A stretch of 64,000 bases of DNA from a bacterium (GCA_016124195.1 WGOE01000011.1:42336-106335); one strand, 5' to 3'. Positions 44,082 to 52,666 are shown, counted from the first letter of the stretch. Made by a program: numbers and translations. Notes: generated from the sequence alone by a model not told the origin.

Positions 44082-45068
44082 ATGCTCAACACCGCCCTCC
44101 TCGGCGCTGGCCGTATCGCCGGCGTCCATGCCACCGCCATCTCGACCAACCCCGGCAGCCGTCTGGTCGCCGTATCAGACATCAACACCGAAGCCGCAGC
44201 CAAACTGGCCGCCCAATACGGCGCGGCAGCGCGCGCGACCGAGGATATCCTTGCCGATGCCTCGATCAACGCCGTCCTGATTGCCACCTCTACCGACACC
44301 CATTCCGACCTGATCGAGCGTGCCACCGCCGCCGGCAAAGCCGTGCTCTGCGAAAAGCCGGTCGATCTGTCCTTGGCGCGGGCTCAGGCCTGCCAGAAGG
44401 TCGTTGCGCAGAATGGTCGCCCGGTGATGATCGGCTTCAACCGCCGCTTTGACCCGAACTTCTCGGCCCTGAAAGCGGCACTCGACAAGGGAGAGATCGG
44501 CAAGCCGGAACTCCTCTCGATCACCTCCTTTGACCCGGCCCCGCCGCCGGTGGCATACATCAAGGTCTCGGGCGGGCTGTTCCGCGACATGATGATCCAT
44601 GACTTCGACATGGCGAACTACCTGATGGGCGGGGCACCCGCGACGGTGTCGGCCGTGGGGTCCTCCATCGTTGACCCGGCCATCGGGGCTGCGGGCGATG
44701 TCGACACCGCCGTCGTGACTCTGAACTATGCCGACGGACGGATCGCCGTCATCAAGAACTCGCGCCGGGCGGTCTATGGCTATGACCAGCGGGTGGAACT
44801 CTTGGGCTCGGAAGGCCTGCTGCAGGCGCAGAACATGCTGGAGAACACCGTGGTGAAGTCCACCACCGCAGGCGTGACCGGGGCCAAGCCGACCTATTTC
44901 TTCCTGGAACGCTACATGCCCGCCTACAAAGCGGAATGGGCGGCCTTCGTGGCGGCGGTCAACGCAGGTTCCGCTCTGCCGGTCACTCTGGCCGATGGCG
45001 TGGCTGCACTTGCCATGGCCGAGGCAGCAACCCAGTCCCTGAAATCGGGCGCGCCCGTGAGGCTGTAA
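44082..45068 (+). CDS. Gfo/Idh/MocA-family oxidoreductase (inositol 2-dehydrogenase-like, MocA-like)
   Basis: 328-aa NAD(P)-dependent dehydrogenase: Rossmann MLNTALLGAGRIAGVHATAI, EKPVDLS in the middle (CEKPVDLSLARAQ), substrate domain with GLFRDMMIHDFDMANYLMGG carrying the Asp/His catalytic pair. It resembles IolG and MocA, which oxidise myo- or scyllo-inositol-type rings to the ketone. AAGGAA precedes the ATG. Last gene of the MocE cluster; beyond it a degraded integrase begins. Consistent with dehydrogenation of a cyclitol after oxygenase action, but the substrate is inferred. Confidence 0.9.
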   Translation: MLNTALLGAGRIAGVHATAISTNPGSRLVAVSDINTEAAAKLAAQYGAAARATEDILADASINAVLIATSTDTHSDLIERATAAGKAVLCEKPVDLSLARAQACQKVVAQNGRPVMIGFNRRFDPNFSALKAALDKGEIGKPELLSITSFDPAPPPVAYIKVSGGLFRDMMIHDFDMANYLMGGAPATVSAVGSSIVDPAIGAAGDVDTAVVTLNYADGRIAVIKNSRRAVYGYDQRVELLGSEGLLQAQNMLENTVVKSTTAGVTGAKPTYFFLERYMPAYKAEWAAFVAAVNAGSALPVTLADGVAALAMAEAATQSLKSGAPVRL

Positions 45069-45215
45069 CAATCACCGTGAGTTAGCGGTCGTTCATCAGG
45101 TGACGCTGAGTGACCGCTTCCAGCCCGACGCCGCGCCTCGATGCACTGAACGTGGTCTGCTACCTATGTCGGCATGACCGAAGAAGGGTGGTCAAGGTGG
45201 ACAGGAGGTGTCCCC

Positions 45216-45831
45216 ATGGCCGTCGAACTTCTTCCCGCACTTCGTCCTGCCCGCGTCGAATGGAACAAGGGTCGCATCATCGGGTAGAAACGCCCGCTCT
45301 TGCCAAGGCATGTCTGGTCAATCCGTGTCCGGCTCGAAATGGCGGGCAACACTCGTGACCTCGCGTTATTCAATATGGCTGTCGACAGCAAACTTCGTGG
45401 ATGCGACCTCGTTGCGCTGCGGGTCCGGGATGTTCTAGCGGCCGAGCGTGTCAAGGAGCGCGCCTCGATGATCCAGAGCAAGACAGGCGAATCTGTCCGG
45501 TTCGAATTCACCCAGACGACCCGCCAATCTTCGGACCGCTGGGTCCGAGTTCCCGGGATGATCGGCCTCTAATTCCTTGGGCCAAGCCGGATCCACGGCA
45601 GCCCGCACCTCTCGACACGCCAGTACGCGCGCATCGTCAGGGGCTGGGTCACGGCTTTGGGTCTTGAGGCAAGCGCCTGCGGCACCCATTCGATGCGGCG
45701 CATCAAGGTGGCCCAGATGTACAAGAAGACGGGTAACCTCCCAGCAGTCTAACTGCTGCCGGTCATACAAAATGGACAGCACGGTGCGCTACCTCGGGGT
45801 CGATGTCGAGGGCGCACTGACCTTGTCAGAG
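45216..45831 (+). pseudogene. Decayed tyrosine recombinase/integrase
   Basis: From ATG at 45216 (AGGAGG upstream) one frame reads MAVELLPALRPARVEWNKGR, then HVWSIRVRLEMAGNTRDLAL, DSKLRGCDLVALRVRDV, STRQYARIVRGWVTALGLEA and GTHSMRRIKVAQMYKKTGN, all typical of a roughly 200-aa integrase group with the catalytic His-x2-Arg-Arg-like block. In-frame stops interrupt it at 45285 (TAG), 45570 (TAA) and 45750 (TAA), and indels shift the end (KMDSTVRYLGVDVEGAL in another frame). Full length but non-functional. It marks the right side of the MocE region as formerly mobile. Confidence 0.85.
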
Positions 45832-45840
45832 GGATCGACC

Positions 45841-46154
45841 TGTGGCCATCCGCCGGCTGGCACCAGTGGTGCCGGCCGCCCTATAGCTGCCAGTCACACC
45901 GTCGAATGCCTCTGTCTCAGCCGCCCCAAAGTCCACGTTCCTCATTCAGAGGAGGGGAACACATGCGAAGTGCTCGCCCGTTTTGACGGCGGACCAAGAA
46001 TGTGTGCCCGAAGGTCTCAGCTAAACGTCGCACCAGGCTCCTGCCAGAACACCGAATTCGGTGTCATTCTGTCAATTGCCGAGACTGGTCTGACCACCGC
46101 GAGGCGCATGATCTAAAATCTTGCGATCCGGGAACTATGATTGGGACTTCGTAC
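45841..46154. other. 314-nt stretch without a recognisable gene
   Basis: Between the integrase remnant and the PfkB kinase gene. No frame with a ribosome site or known motif; no clear repeats. Likely decayed mobile DNA. No duplicate of the tRNA-Phe 3' end was found here. Confidence 0.5.
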
Positions 46155-47027
46155 CTAGCGGCCGGCCACATGGGCCGCGGCGGCCGATGATGCCGCTCGG
46201 CAGGCGGGTTCGAGGTCCTCGCGGGCCGCGAGTTGTGCGGCAAGGCTGCCGATGAACGCGTCGCCTGCGCCGTGGCTGCTGACGACCTCTACCTTTTCGG
46301 CGGGCAGGCTGAAGCATTCATCATTGGCGCCCCAGGCTGCCAGACCTTTGCTCCCTGCAGTGACGATCACGGTTTCGAACTGTTCGGCCAGAAGTTTGGC
46401 CGCATCGGCGGCACTGTGCAGGCAGCAAACCGGAGAGGCGCCCATCATCTCGGCCTCGACCGCGTTCACGACCAGCATGTCGACAAGGCGGCGGAAATCG
46501 GCGCCCAGGTTGCGCCAGGGTGCGGCGTTGAGCACCGTGCGCACGCCGCGCTTTCGAGCTTCGGCTGCGGCGGCAAGGTTGGTCGCCTCAGGTACCTCAT
46601 TTTGCATGACCAGGACCTCAACGCCTTTCCAGACGGCATCGTCCGCCAGGGCCTCTGGCGCAATCCGCAGATTGGCGCCCGAGACGATGATGGCGGCGTA
46701 GTCCCCGGCGCCGTCCTGAATGGCCACGCTCATCCCTGAGCCGACGCCCGCTACCGTGGCGATGAACCGGTCATCCACGCCGCCCTTCGTCAGATTCTCA
46801 CGTAGAAAGACGCCAAAGTCATCGTCTCCCACAGCCCCCAACATCCGGCTTTCCGCCCCGGCCTTCGCCGCCGCCACCGCCTGATTGCCGCCTTTGCCGC
46901 CGAATTTCGGGTACCAGCGCGAGCCAATGGCCGTCTCGTCCTTGCGCGGCAGATGGTCGGCCTCAACCATGATGTCATAGTGCAGGCTTCCGACGGTCAG
47001 GACGATTGGTGGGACGGCGGGGGGCAT
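46155..47027 (-). CDS. PfkB-family carbohydrate kinase (ribokinase-like)
   Basis: 290 aa. Ribokinase family signatures: VLTVGSLHYDIMVEADHLPR, YPKFGGKGGNQAVAAAKAG (first PfkB motif), GVGSGMSVAIQDGAGD, and VVSSHGAGDAFIGSLAAQLA (second motif with the catalytic Asp). Overall closest in pattern to ribokinase. It is the last gene on the minus strand of a sugar cluster, downstream of RpiR, with GAGAGA before the ATG and only 7 nt to the RpiR stop. Presumably phosphorylates the imported sugar or its isomerised form. Confidence 0.9.
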   Translation of the reverse strand: MPPAVPPIVLTVGSLHYDIMVEADHLPRKDETAIGSRWYPKFGGKGGNQAVAAAKAGAESRMLGAVGDDDFGVFLRENLTKGGVDDRFIATVAGVGSGMSVAIQDGAGDYAAIIVSGANLRIAPEALADDAVWKGVEVLVMQNEVPEATNLAAAAEARKRGVRTVLNAAPWRNLGADFRRLVDMLVVNAVEAEMMGASPVCCLHSAADAAKLLAEQFETVIVTAGSKGLAAWGANDECFSLPAEKVEVVSSHGAGDAFIGSLAAQLAAREDLEPACRAASSAAAAHVAGR

Positions 47028-47034
47028 TTCTCTC

Positions 47035-47889
47035 TCACAATCTGCGTTTGGACTGCACCGCGCGCATGGTGCGGCTGAGGTTGGCATCGGCGGCCTTGCG
47101 GTCACGCTGGGCAACGGCGACGAACAGCGCGTCCAGCAGGTTCAACTGGGCGATCCGCGCCGTGGCGTTTTCCCCCAGCAAGGGGGAGTTCTGCGCGGTC
47201 GAACACAGCACCACATCCGCCAGCTTGGCGAGCGGGCTTTCAGGATAGTTCGTCACCGCAATCGTGCGCGCGCCATTGCGCCGCGCCATCTCGGTCGCCT
47301 CCAGCACCGCGGCGGTGGAACCGGAGTGCGAAAAGGCAACCGCCACGTCATCCGGGCAAAGCAGCGCCGCCGACATCATCATCATATGTGCGTCGTCAAA
47401 GACCGAGGTTCGGATGCCAATGCGCAGGAACTTGTGGCTGACGTCTCGCGCGATCTGTGCCGACCCGCCAAGCCCGTAGAAATCGCGCTGCTTGGCGCGC
47501 GCCAGATAGTCGGCGGCGCGGTCAAAGGCCTCAAGGTCCAGGATGGCGAAGGTTTCCTCCAGCGCCTGCATGGCGGTGCGGAAGACTTTCTGGACGATCT
47601 CGCCTGCGGTATCGGTCTCGCTGATCTCGGCATGAAGACCTGCGGTGTCAGAGCGGTAGTAGTCCACAAGCCCCTGCCGGAAATCCCGGAACCCGTCAAA
47701 GCCCAGCTTCTTGGCGACTTTGACCACCATCGCCTCGGACACCGCCGATTTCTCGGCGATCTCGCGCAGCGGTGTCGTCTCGTCGATATCCTTGCGGGCG
47801 AGGATATCCGCCGCCACCTTGCCCTCCAAAGGTGTCAGGCTTGGCAGCCTCATCCGGATTTGCGCGCCCACGGCCCTTGGATCACCCAT
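47035..47889 (-). CDS. RpiR-family transcriptional regulator
   Basis: 284 aa. N-terminal HTH_6 helix-turn-helix (LPSLTPLEGKVAADIL through IAEKSAVSEAMVVKVAKKLGFDGF), then a SIS sugar-phosphate-binding domain (FYGLGGSAQIARDVSHKFLR, VAVAFSHSGSTAAVLEATEMAR). RpiR regulators sense phosphosugars; the product of the adjacent PfkB kinase is a good candidate effector. It begins 2 nt after the permease stop and is thus embedded in the operon it likely controls, as in the E. coli D-allose operon. Start has AGGGG upstream. Confidence 0.92.
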   Translation of the reverse strand: MGDPRAVGAQIRMRLPSLTPLEGKVAADILARKDIDETTPLREIAEKSAVSEAMVVKVAKKLGFDGFRDFRQGLVDYYRSDTAGLHAEISETDTAGEIVQKVFRTAMQALEETFAILDLEAFDRAADYLARAKQRDFYGLGGSAQIARDVSHKFLRIGIRTSVFDDAHMMMMSAALLCPDDVAVAFSHSGSTAAVLEATEMARRNGARTIAVTNYPESPLAKLADVVLCSTAQNSPLLGENATARIAQLNLLDALFVAVAQRDRKAADANLSRTMRAVQSKRRL

Positions 47890-47891
47890 CG

Positions 47892-48848
47892 TTACCCCTG
47901 TTTTCCACCACCCGCGCCCGATGCGAACTTGTCGATCAGCATGGCGACAATGATGATGATACCGGTGGCAAGCAACTGGTAGAAGGCCTGTACGTTCAGA
48001 AGGGTCAGCCCATTGCGCAGCGTGCCCAGGATGATGCAGCCAATCAGGGTACCTGGGATGCTGCCACGCCCGCCCATAAGGCTTGCCCCGCCGATGGCCG
48101 AGGCCGCGATGGCGTCCAGTTCCCACAGCGTACCCATGGTAGGTTCGGCAGCGCCCAAGCGGCCGATCAGGATCATCGCGGCCACGGCAGCCATGAAGCC
48201 CGAGATCATGTAGGCCGCCAGCTTGGTCAGCACGACAGGAACCCCCGCGATCCGCGCAGCTTCCGGGTTGCCGCCGATCGCCATGAAATACTCACCCAAG
48301 GGGGTCTTGTTCAGGATGACCCAAGCCAACACCGCCAACACTGCCACGATGATCACCGGGGTCGGCACGCTGGCCAAGGTACCATTCGTCAGGGCCCGGA
48401 ATCCATCCGGCAGGCCGAAAATCGGCTGCCCGCCCGTGTAGATCAGCGCCAACGCGCGGTAGAGCGACAGGCCGCCCAAAGTCACGATGAAGGGCTGCAA
48501 CCCGCCCCAGGCGATCAGCGCGCCGTTGACGAACCCGCAGGCAGCTCCCGCCGCCAAGGCGCCAAGGATTGCCACCGGGATCGGCACCCCTGCCACCATC
48601 ATGGCCGCCCCCAGAATGGCCGTCAGCGCCGCCACCGGCCCCACCGACAGGTCGATCCCGCCCGAGATTATGACCAAGGTCATCCCCAAGGCGATGCAGG
48701 CGTTGATCGAGGATTGTTGCAGGATATTCAGCAGGTTGGGCGCCGTCAGGAAGGTCGGCGACAGGCTGGCAAAGACCACCGAAATCAGGATCAACCCGAT
48801 CAGCGTACCCGCATCGCGGAACTTGATGCTTTTGAAGATGGAGTTCAT
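47892..48848 (-). CDS. Sugar ABC transporter permease (ribose/allose class)
   Basis: 318-aa polytopic protein: GTLIGLILISVVFASLSPTF in the first helix, SGGIDLSVGPVAALTAILGA as signature, AWGGLQPFIVTLGGLSLYRA, AIGGNPEAARIAGVPVVLTK as coupling loop and AIGGASLMGGRGS near the end, about 9 membrane segments. GAGGGT before the ATG at 48848. Co-transcribed between the ATPase and RpiR genes. Confidence 0.92.
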   Translation of the reverse strand: MNSIFKSIKFRDAGTLIGLILISVVFASLSPTFLTAPNLLNILQQSSINACIALGMTLVIISGGIDLSVGPVAALTAILGAAMMVAGVPIPVAILGALAAGAACGFVNGALIAWGGLQPFIVTLGGLSLYRALALIYTGGQPIFGLPDGFRALTNGTLASVPTPVIIVAVLAVLAWVILNKTPLGEYFMAIGGNPEAARIAGVPVVLTKLAAYMISGFMAAVAAMILIGRLGAAEPTMGTLWELDAIAASAIGGASLMGGRGSIPGTLIGCIILGTLRNGLTLLNVQAFYQLLATGIIIIVAMLIDKFASGAGGGKQG

Positions 48849-48855
48849 GGGACCC

Positions 48856-50334
48856 TCAGGAAGACGGAATGGCGTTGCGGGCGATGTTGGCTTCGGTGAT
48901 CTCACCCGGGCCGAGCGTGGCGCTGATCTTGCCTTCGCGCATGACCAGCACGCGGTCGGCCAAACGGATCACCTCGGGCAGTTCCGAGGAGACGAAGAGA
49001 ACGGCTTTGCCCTCTTTCGCCAAACGCTCGATCAGGTCGTAGATTTCGGCCTTGGCGCCCACATCGATGCCGCGGGTGGGTTCGTCGAACAGGAAGATCG
49101 CGGTCCCCGCCGCCAGCCAGCGCCCGATGATGGCCTTCTGCTGATTGCCGCCCGAAAAACTGCCGATGGGGCGCGAGACGTCGAAGGGCCGCAGGTTGAC
49201 CTCTTTCATCAACTCTTCTGAACGCGCCTTCAGCACGCCCTTGCGGATCAACCCCAACCGCGAAAACCGCCGCATGGCAGGCAGGCCGATGTTCGATGTC
49301 ACCGGACGGTGACGCACGATCCCATCGCGCTTGCGCTCCTCCGGCACCAGACCCAGACCCGCCTTGATCCGGGCGCGGGGGCCAGCGGCAATGGCAGCGC
49401 CTGCCACCTCGACCACGCCCTTGTCGGCGCTGTCCACCCCTGCGATCAGGCGCATCAATTCGGTCCGACCCGAGCCGACAAGCCCGGCAATCCCCAGCAC
49501 TTCCCCGGCATGAAGTTCAAAACCAGCATCCTGCACCGCCCGCCCGCGCGACAGGCCCGACACTTTCAGAACCGTCCGGTCGGTTGCAAACGAATGGTGC
49601 GCCGACTTCGCAAGTTCACGCCCCACCATCAATTCAATGACTTGAGACACCGGGGTTGCCGGGATCGGCACCTGAGAAATCAGCCGCCCATCGCGCAGGA
49701 TCGTGGCGGTCTGGCAGACGCGGAACACCTCGTCCATCTTGTGGCTGACATAGATCACCGACACGCCCTGCGCCGACAGCCGCCCGATCACCGCCAAAAG
49801 CTTTTCAAACTCCGCCGGGGTCAGGGACGAGGTCGGCTCGTCCATCGCAATGATCCTGGCATTGGCGCGCAGGGCCTTGGCGATCTCGACAATCTGGCGC
49901 TGCGCCACGCGCAGGGTCCGGACTGGCGCGGTCACGTCAATCCCGGGGTCCAGCGAGGCCAACAGCCGTTTCGCCTCGGCCTCTTGCCGCGCGCGGTCCA
50001 CGAAGACGCCTTTGCGCAGCGCATGGCCCAGAAAGATGTTCTGCGCGACCGTCAGTTCAGGCACCTGTTGCAGTTCCTGATGGATCATCGCGATCCCCGC
50101 ATCCGTCGCATCGCGGGGGGAGGAAATTGTAACAGCCCTGCCGTCAATCTCGATCCTGCCGGTATCGGAGGAGAGAACGCCGCAGAGGATGTTTAGAAGC
50201 GTGGACTTGCCCGCGCCATTCTCGCCCAAAAGCCCGTGGACCTCGCCGGGCTGAACGGTCAGCGCCACACCATGCAGAACCTTGGTCACGCCGAAGGACT
50301 TCTGCACGTCAGTCAGGGAAAGACGGGGGGTCAT
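48856..50334 (-). CDS. Sugar ABC transporter ATPase (tandem nucleotide-binding domains)
   Basis: 492-aa double ATPase: first domain Walker A GLLGENGAGKSTLLNIL, Q-loop IAMIHQELQQVPELTV, Walker B IIAMDEPTSSL; second domain GIAGLVGSGRTELMRL, signature GSFSGGNQQKAIIGRWL, Walker B IFLFDEPTRGIDVGAK. Arrangement as RbsA/AlsA. The start at 50334 is preferred; a frame starting at 50373 would lie inside the upstream stem-loop. The ribosome site is weak, which together with the stem-loop implies lower expression than the receptor. Confidence 0.93.
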   Translation of the reverse strand: MTPRLSLTDVQKSFGVTKVLHGVALTVQPGEVHGLLGENGAGKSTLLNILCGVLSSDTGRIEIDGRAVTISSPRDATDAGIAMIHQELQQVPELTVAQNIFLGHALRKGVFVDRARQEAEAKRLLASLDPGIDVTAPVRTLRVAQRQIVEIAKALRANARIIAMDEPTSSLTPAEFEKLLAVIGRLSAQGVSVIYVSHKMDEVFRVCQTATILRDGRLISQVPIPATPVSQVIELMVGRELAKSAHHSFATDRTVLKVSGLSRGRAVQDAGFELHAGEVLGIAGLVGSGRTELMRLIAGVDSADKGVVEVAGAAIAAGPRARIKAGLGLVPEERKRDGIVRHRPVTSNIGLPAMRRFSRLGLIRKGVLKARSEELMKEVNLRPFDVSRPIGSFSGGNQQKAIIGRWLAAGTAIFLFDEPTRGIDVGAKAEIYDLIERLAKEGKAVLFVSSELPEVIRLADRVLVMREGKISATLGPGEITEANIARNAIPSS

Positions 50335-50354
50335 GGGGATATCCGCAAGGAAAA

Positions 50355-50384
50355 GGTCTGCCCGGGGGAGCATCCGGGCAGACC
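50355..50384 (-). terminator. Strong stem-loop with T-run between receptor and ATPase genes
   Basis: Perfect 11-bp stem GGTCTGCCCGG / CCGGGCAGACC with an 8-nt loop, followed on the minus strand by TTTTCC. It sits directly after the binding-protein stop and before the ATPase start, so it should let most transcripts end after the receptor gene. Confidence 0.75.
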
Positions 50385-50391
50385 AGTCAAC

Positions 50392-51438
50392 TTATTTCTT
50401 CAGCAGGGCAGCGCGCAGGGCGGCGATGTCTTGCGTGGAGTAGGTGTCGATGTTGTCCTTGGTGATCAGCGCTTGCGGCGTGGCCACCACGCGCGGCAGT
50501 TTCTGACCAGCCAGCAGGCGCAGCGAGACTTCCAGCGCGATCTCACCCGTCAGAACCGGGAAGCTGTCCACGGTGCCGGTCAGATCGCCTGCCTTGATGG
50601 CGGCATAGGCGTCCGAAATCCCGTCGGTGCCGAAGACGGCGACCTGAGATTGCTTGCCAGCGGCCTTCACAGCCTCGACCACACCCAACGCCATGCCGTC
50701 GTTGTTGGCATAGAAGCCGATCAGGTCGGGGTATTGCTGCAGGATCGTGGTGGCGGCGTTGAAGGCCTCTTCACGCGACCAGTTGGCCGGAACCGAGGCC
50801 ACGACCTGGAACTTGCCAGAGGCGTTGATCGTCTCGGTGAAGCCCGCGGTCCGCTGACCAGCCGCGTAAACGCCCGGCTGGCCCTCGATCACGGCGACCT
50901 TTCCGCCATCGGGGCGGTTCTGGATGAACCAGTTGGCGACGTTCACGCCGTTGCCCTTTTGCACGTTGCCGACATAGTGCTCGGCCGAGGGGATCACGGC
51001 GTCATTGACGTTCAGCACCGGAATGCCAGCCGCCTTGGCCTTCTCCACAGCCGGGATCAGGTTGGCGTCGGTTTGCGGCGACAAGAGCAGCGCAGCGAAG
51101 CCCTGGTTGATCAGGTCTTCCGCGATGGAAAGCTGACCCAACTGGTCGCCCTCGTTGGCGGCGGCCTGGTAGACCAGGGTGACACCCAGCTTGTCCGCAA
51201 GGTTCTGGTAGCCTTGGCCAAGCGAACGCCAATATTCGTTGGTCAGTGTCTTGGACACGCCACCGATCTTTGTGCCAGCGGCAGGGGCCGCGAGCGGGCC
51301 GAACTTGGCGTCCAGTTCCGACCAGTCCATGCGATCCGGCTCGGAGTCCGAATTCAGCGGGGCGAGGTCGGCATGTGCCGCGCCCATCGACAGGGCGAAG
51401 ACACCGGCGGCGAGAGCGCCTTTCAGAAAGTGTTGCAT
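50392..51438 (-). CDS. Sugar ABC transporter periplasmic binding protein
   Basis: 348-aa receptor with signal peptide (MQHFLKGALAAGVFALSMGA, cleavage after AHA). Mature domain: GTKIGGVSKTLTNEYWRSLG, AALLLSPQTDANLIPAVEKA, IPVLNVNDAVIPSAEHYVGN, FYANNDGMALGVVEAVKAAG, which is the ribose/allose-type type I fold. GGGAGGA 5 nt before the ATG. Encoded between the TIM-barrel isomerase and the ATPase; ends in a strong stem-loop terminator. Ligand is inferred to be an aldohexose, pentose or keto sugar. Confidence 0.9.
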   Translation of the reverse strand: MQHFLKGALAAGVFALSMGAAHADLAPLNSDSEPDRMDWSELDAKFGPLAAPAAGTKIGGVSKTLTNEYWRSLGQGYQNLADKLGVTLVYQAAANEGDQLGQLSIAEDLINQGFAALLLSPQTDANLIPAVEKAKAAGIPVLNVNDAVIPSAEHYVGNVQKGNGVNVANWFIQNRPDGGKVAVIEGQPGVYAAGQRTAGFTETINASGKFQVVASVPANWSREEAFNAATTILQQYPDLIGFYANNDGMALGVVEAVKAAGKQSQVAVFGTDGISDAYAAIKAGDLTGTVDSFPVLTGEIALEVSLRLLAGQKLPRVVATPQALITKDNIDTYSTQDIAALRAALLKK

Positions 51439-51483
51439 ATGGATCCTCCCGTTTTCAACACGATTTGACAAGTATTTGTAAAG

Positions 51484-52479
51484 TCAGGCCGCCAAAGCCC
51501 CCTTGGCGGCAGCAAGCCGCGCGATCTCCTGGGCAATGATGGGGTCTTGGGCAGATTGCGCATGGGTCAGGCGGTTGTCGCCCGCCATGGCATGAACCCC
51601 CGCCAGAAGGCGGCGGACGGTGCGGATGTTGGCGGCACATTCGGCCACCGGATCAAGGCCCGACGCATCGGGGAAGGTGTCGAAATAGATCGCCCCGTCG
51701 AAGCCGGCGCGATGCACTTCGCGCAGCAGTTCCAGCGTGGCAAACTCGTGGACCGAGGCGACCATCAGCCCGTCATCCCGCTTGGCGTAACCGTCGTTCA
51801 GGTGCAGCCCCAGCAACCTGCTTTTCCGCGCAATCAGCGCTGCGGCAAAGGCGGGCTGTTCGTCGGCATAAAGCGAATGGGCGAAGTCGATGGTCACGCC
51901 AAGGTTCGCAGCCCCCACTTCGGCAATCGCCAGAAGCGTGGTCGAGGCATCGTTCAGAAGGCTGTAAGACCGCGGCTCATTTGGCTTATATTCTATGGAA
52001 ATCAAGCAGTCAGGGTTATGTGCGCAAACCTCGGCGATGCCTGCGATCTCGGCTTCCCACAGGGCTGTATAGTCACATTGGAAGGCGTAGTCATAGCCAT
52101 CCTGCCCCAGCCACAGCGTCATCATCGGTGCGCCCATCGCGTGCGCCGCGTCAATGCCGCGCTTGGTCAGGTCAATCGCCTCGCGCCGGACCGCCGCGTC
52201 AGGATTGGTGAATGCCCCCATCTTGAAGGCCGGATTTGTGTAATAGCGCATCGCAAGGCCCGAGACGGACAGGCCATTGTCGCGCACCATCTGCCCCACC
52301 TGATGCGCATCGGCGCCCACATGGTCGGGGTAGTTCAGATCCAGCTCCGTCAGCCCCTCGACCGTGGCCGCACGGGCGACCATCTGGGCCAGCGAAGGTT
52401 TGCCGGTCAGTCCCGGCCAATACGCTGCCGCATTGGAGCCGAATGAGTTGATCCGCGTCGCGAAGCGATGTCCGAGCAT
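51484..52479 (-). CDS. Xylose-isomerase-like TIM-barrel sugar isomerase/epimerase
   Basis: 331-aa AP-endonuclease-2 fold protein. Recognisable pieces: GLTELDLNYPDHVGADAHQVG, PMMTLWLGQDGYDYAFQCDY, LISIEYKPNEPRSYSLLND with a metal Glu, VTIDFAHSLYADE with Asp-x2-His, LLGLHLNDGYAKRDDGLMV with the next ligand and AIYFDTFPDASGLDPV with a terminal Asp. It resembles L-rhamnose/D-allose-type ketose-aldose isomerases. First gene of a minus-strand operon with the receptor, ATPase, permease, RpiR and PfkB genes, suggesting import, isomerisation and phosphorylation of one sugar. Confidence 0.85.
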   Translation of the reverse strand: MLGHRFATRINSFGSNAAAYWPGLTGKPSLAQMVARAATVEGLTELDLNYPDHVGADAHQVGQMVRDNGLSVSGLAMRYYTNPAFKMGAFTNPDAAVRREAIDLTKRGIDAAHAMGAPMMTLWLGQDGYDYAFQCDYTALWEAEIAGIAEVCAHNPDCLISIEYKPNEPRSYSLLNDASTTLLAIAEVGAANLGVTIDFAHSLYADEQPAFAAALIARKSRLLGLHLNDGYAKRDDGLMVASVHEFATLELLREVHRAGFDGAIYFDTFPDASGLDPVAECAANIRTVRRLLAGVHAMAGDNRLTHAQSAQDPIIAQEIARLAAAKGALAA

Positions 52480-52500
52480 GTGATTCTCCCTTGAACTTTA

Positions 52501-52529
52501 TGAATAGGATAAATGTTGTGAAGTTGCAA
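52501..52529 (-). promoter_or_regulatory. Possible promoter of the second sugar operon
   Basis: On the minus strand TTGCAA (52529-52524), 17 nt, then TATTCA (52506-52501), about 22 nt upstream of the first start. The -10 match is poor; A/T content is high compared with flanks. Confidence 0.3.
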
Positions 52530-52627
52530 AGTAAATCGTCAGCTCCGCGGTGACGCGGTCTGGTATCTGCCGAACACAAGAAGCTATTGCCGCAGCCCGG
52601 TGATCGCTTTCAACGCAGCTCTTGCGG

Positions 52628-52666
52628 GCCGCGTCCTGACGACCATACGGACCGTCAGGACGCGGC
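52628..52666. repeat. Long perfect inverted repeat in the gap between two operons
   Basis: GCCGCGTCCTGACG (52628-52641) and CGTCAGGACGCGGC (52653-52666), 14 bp perfect with an 11-nt loop. No T-run follows on either side. It lies in the 397-nt gap between the sugar operon and the aldo/keto reductase operon, where no gene is recognised; it could be a rho-type stop for the reductase operon, an operator, or a mobile-element remnant. Confidence 0.6.

Noticed and set aside
45085..45120. 7-bp stem (AGCGGTC / GACCGCT) after the MocA-like gene as terminator
   Set aside because: 21-nt loop and no T-run; too weak to list as a terminator.
45577..46116. 179-codon frame overlapping the integrase remnant
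   Set aside because: It is a shifted reading of the pseudogene (only KMDSTVRYLGVDVEGAL is homologous) followed by unrelated sequence.
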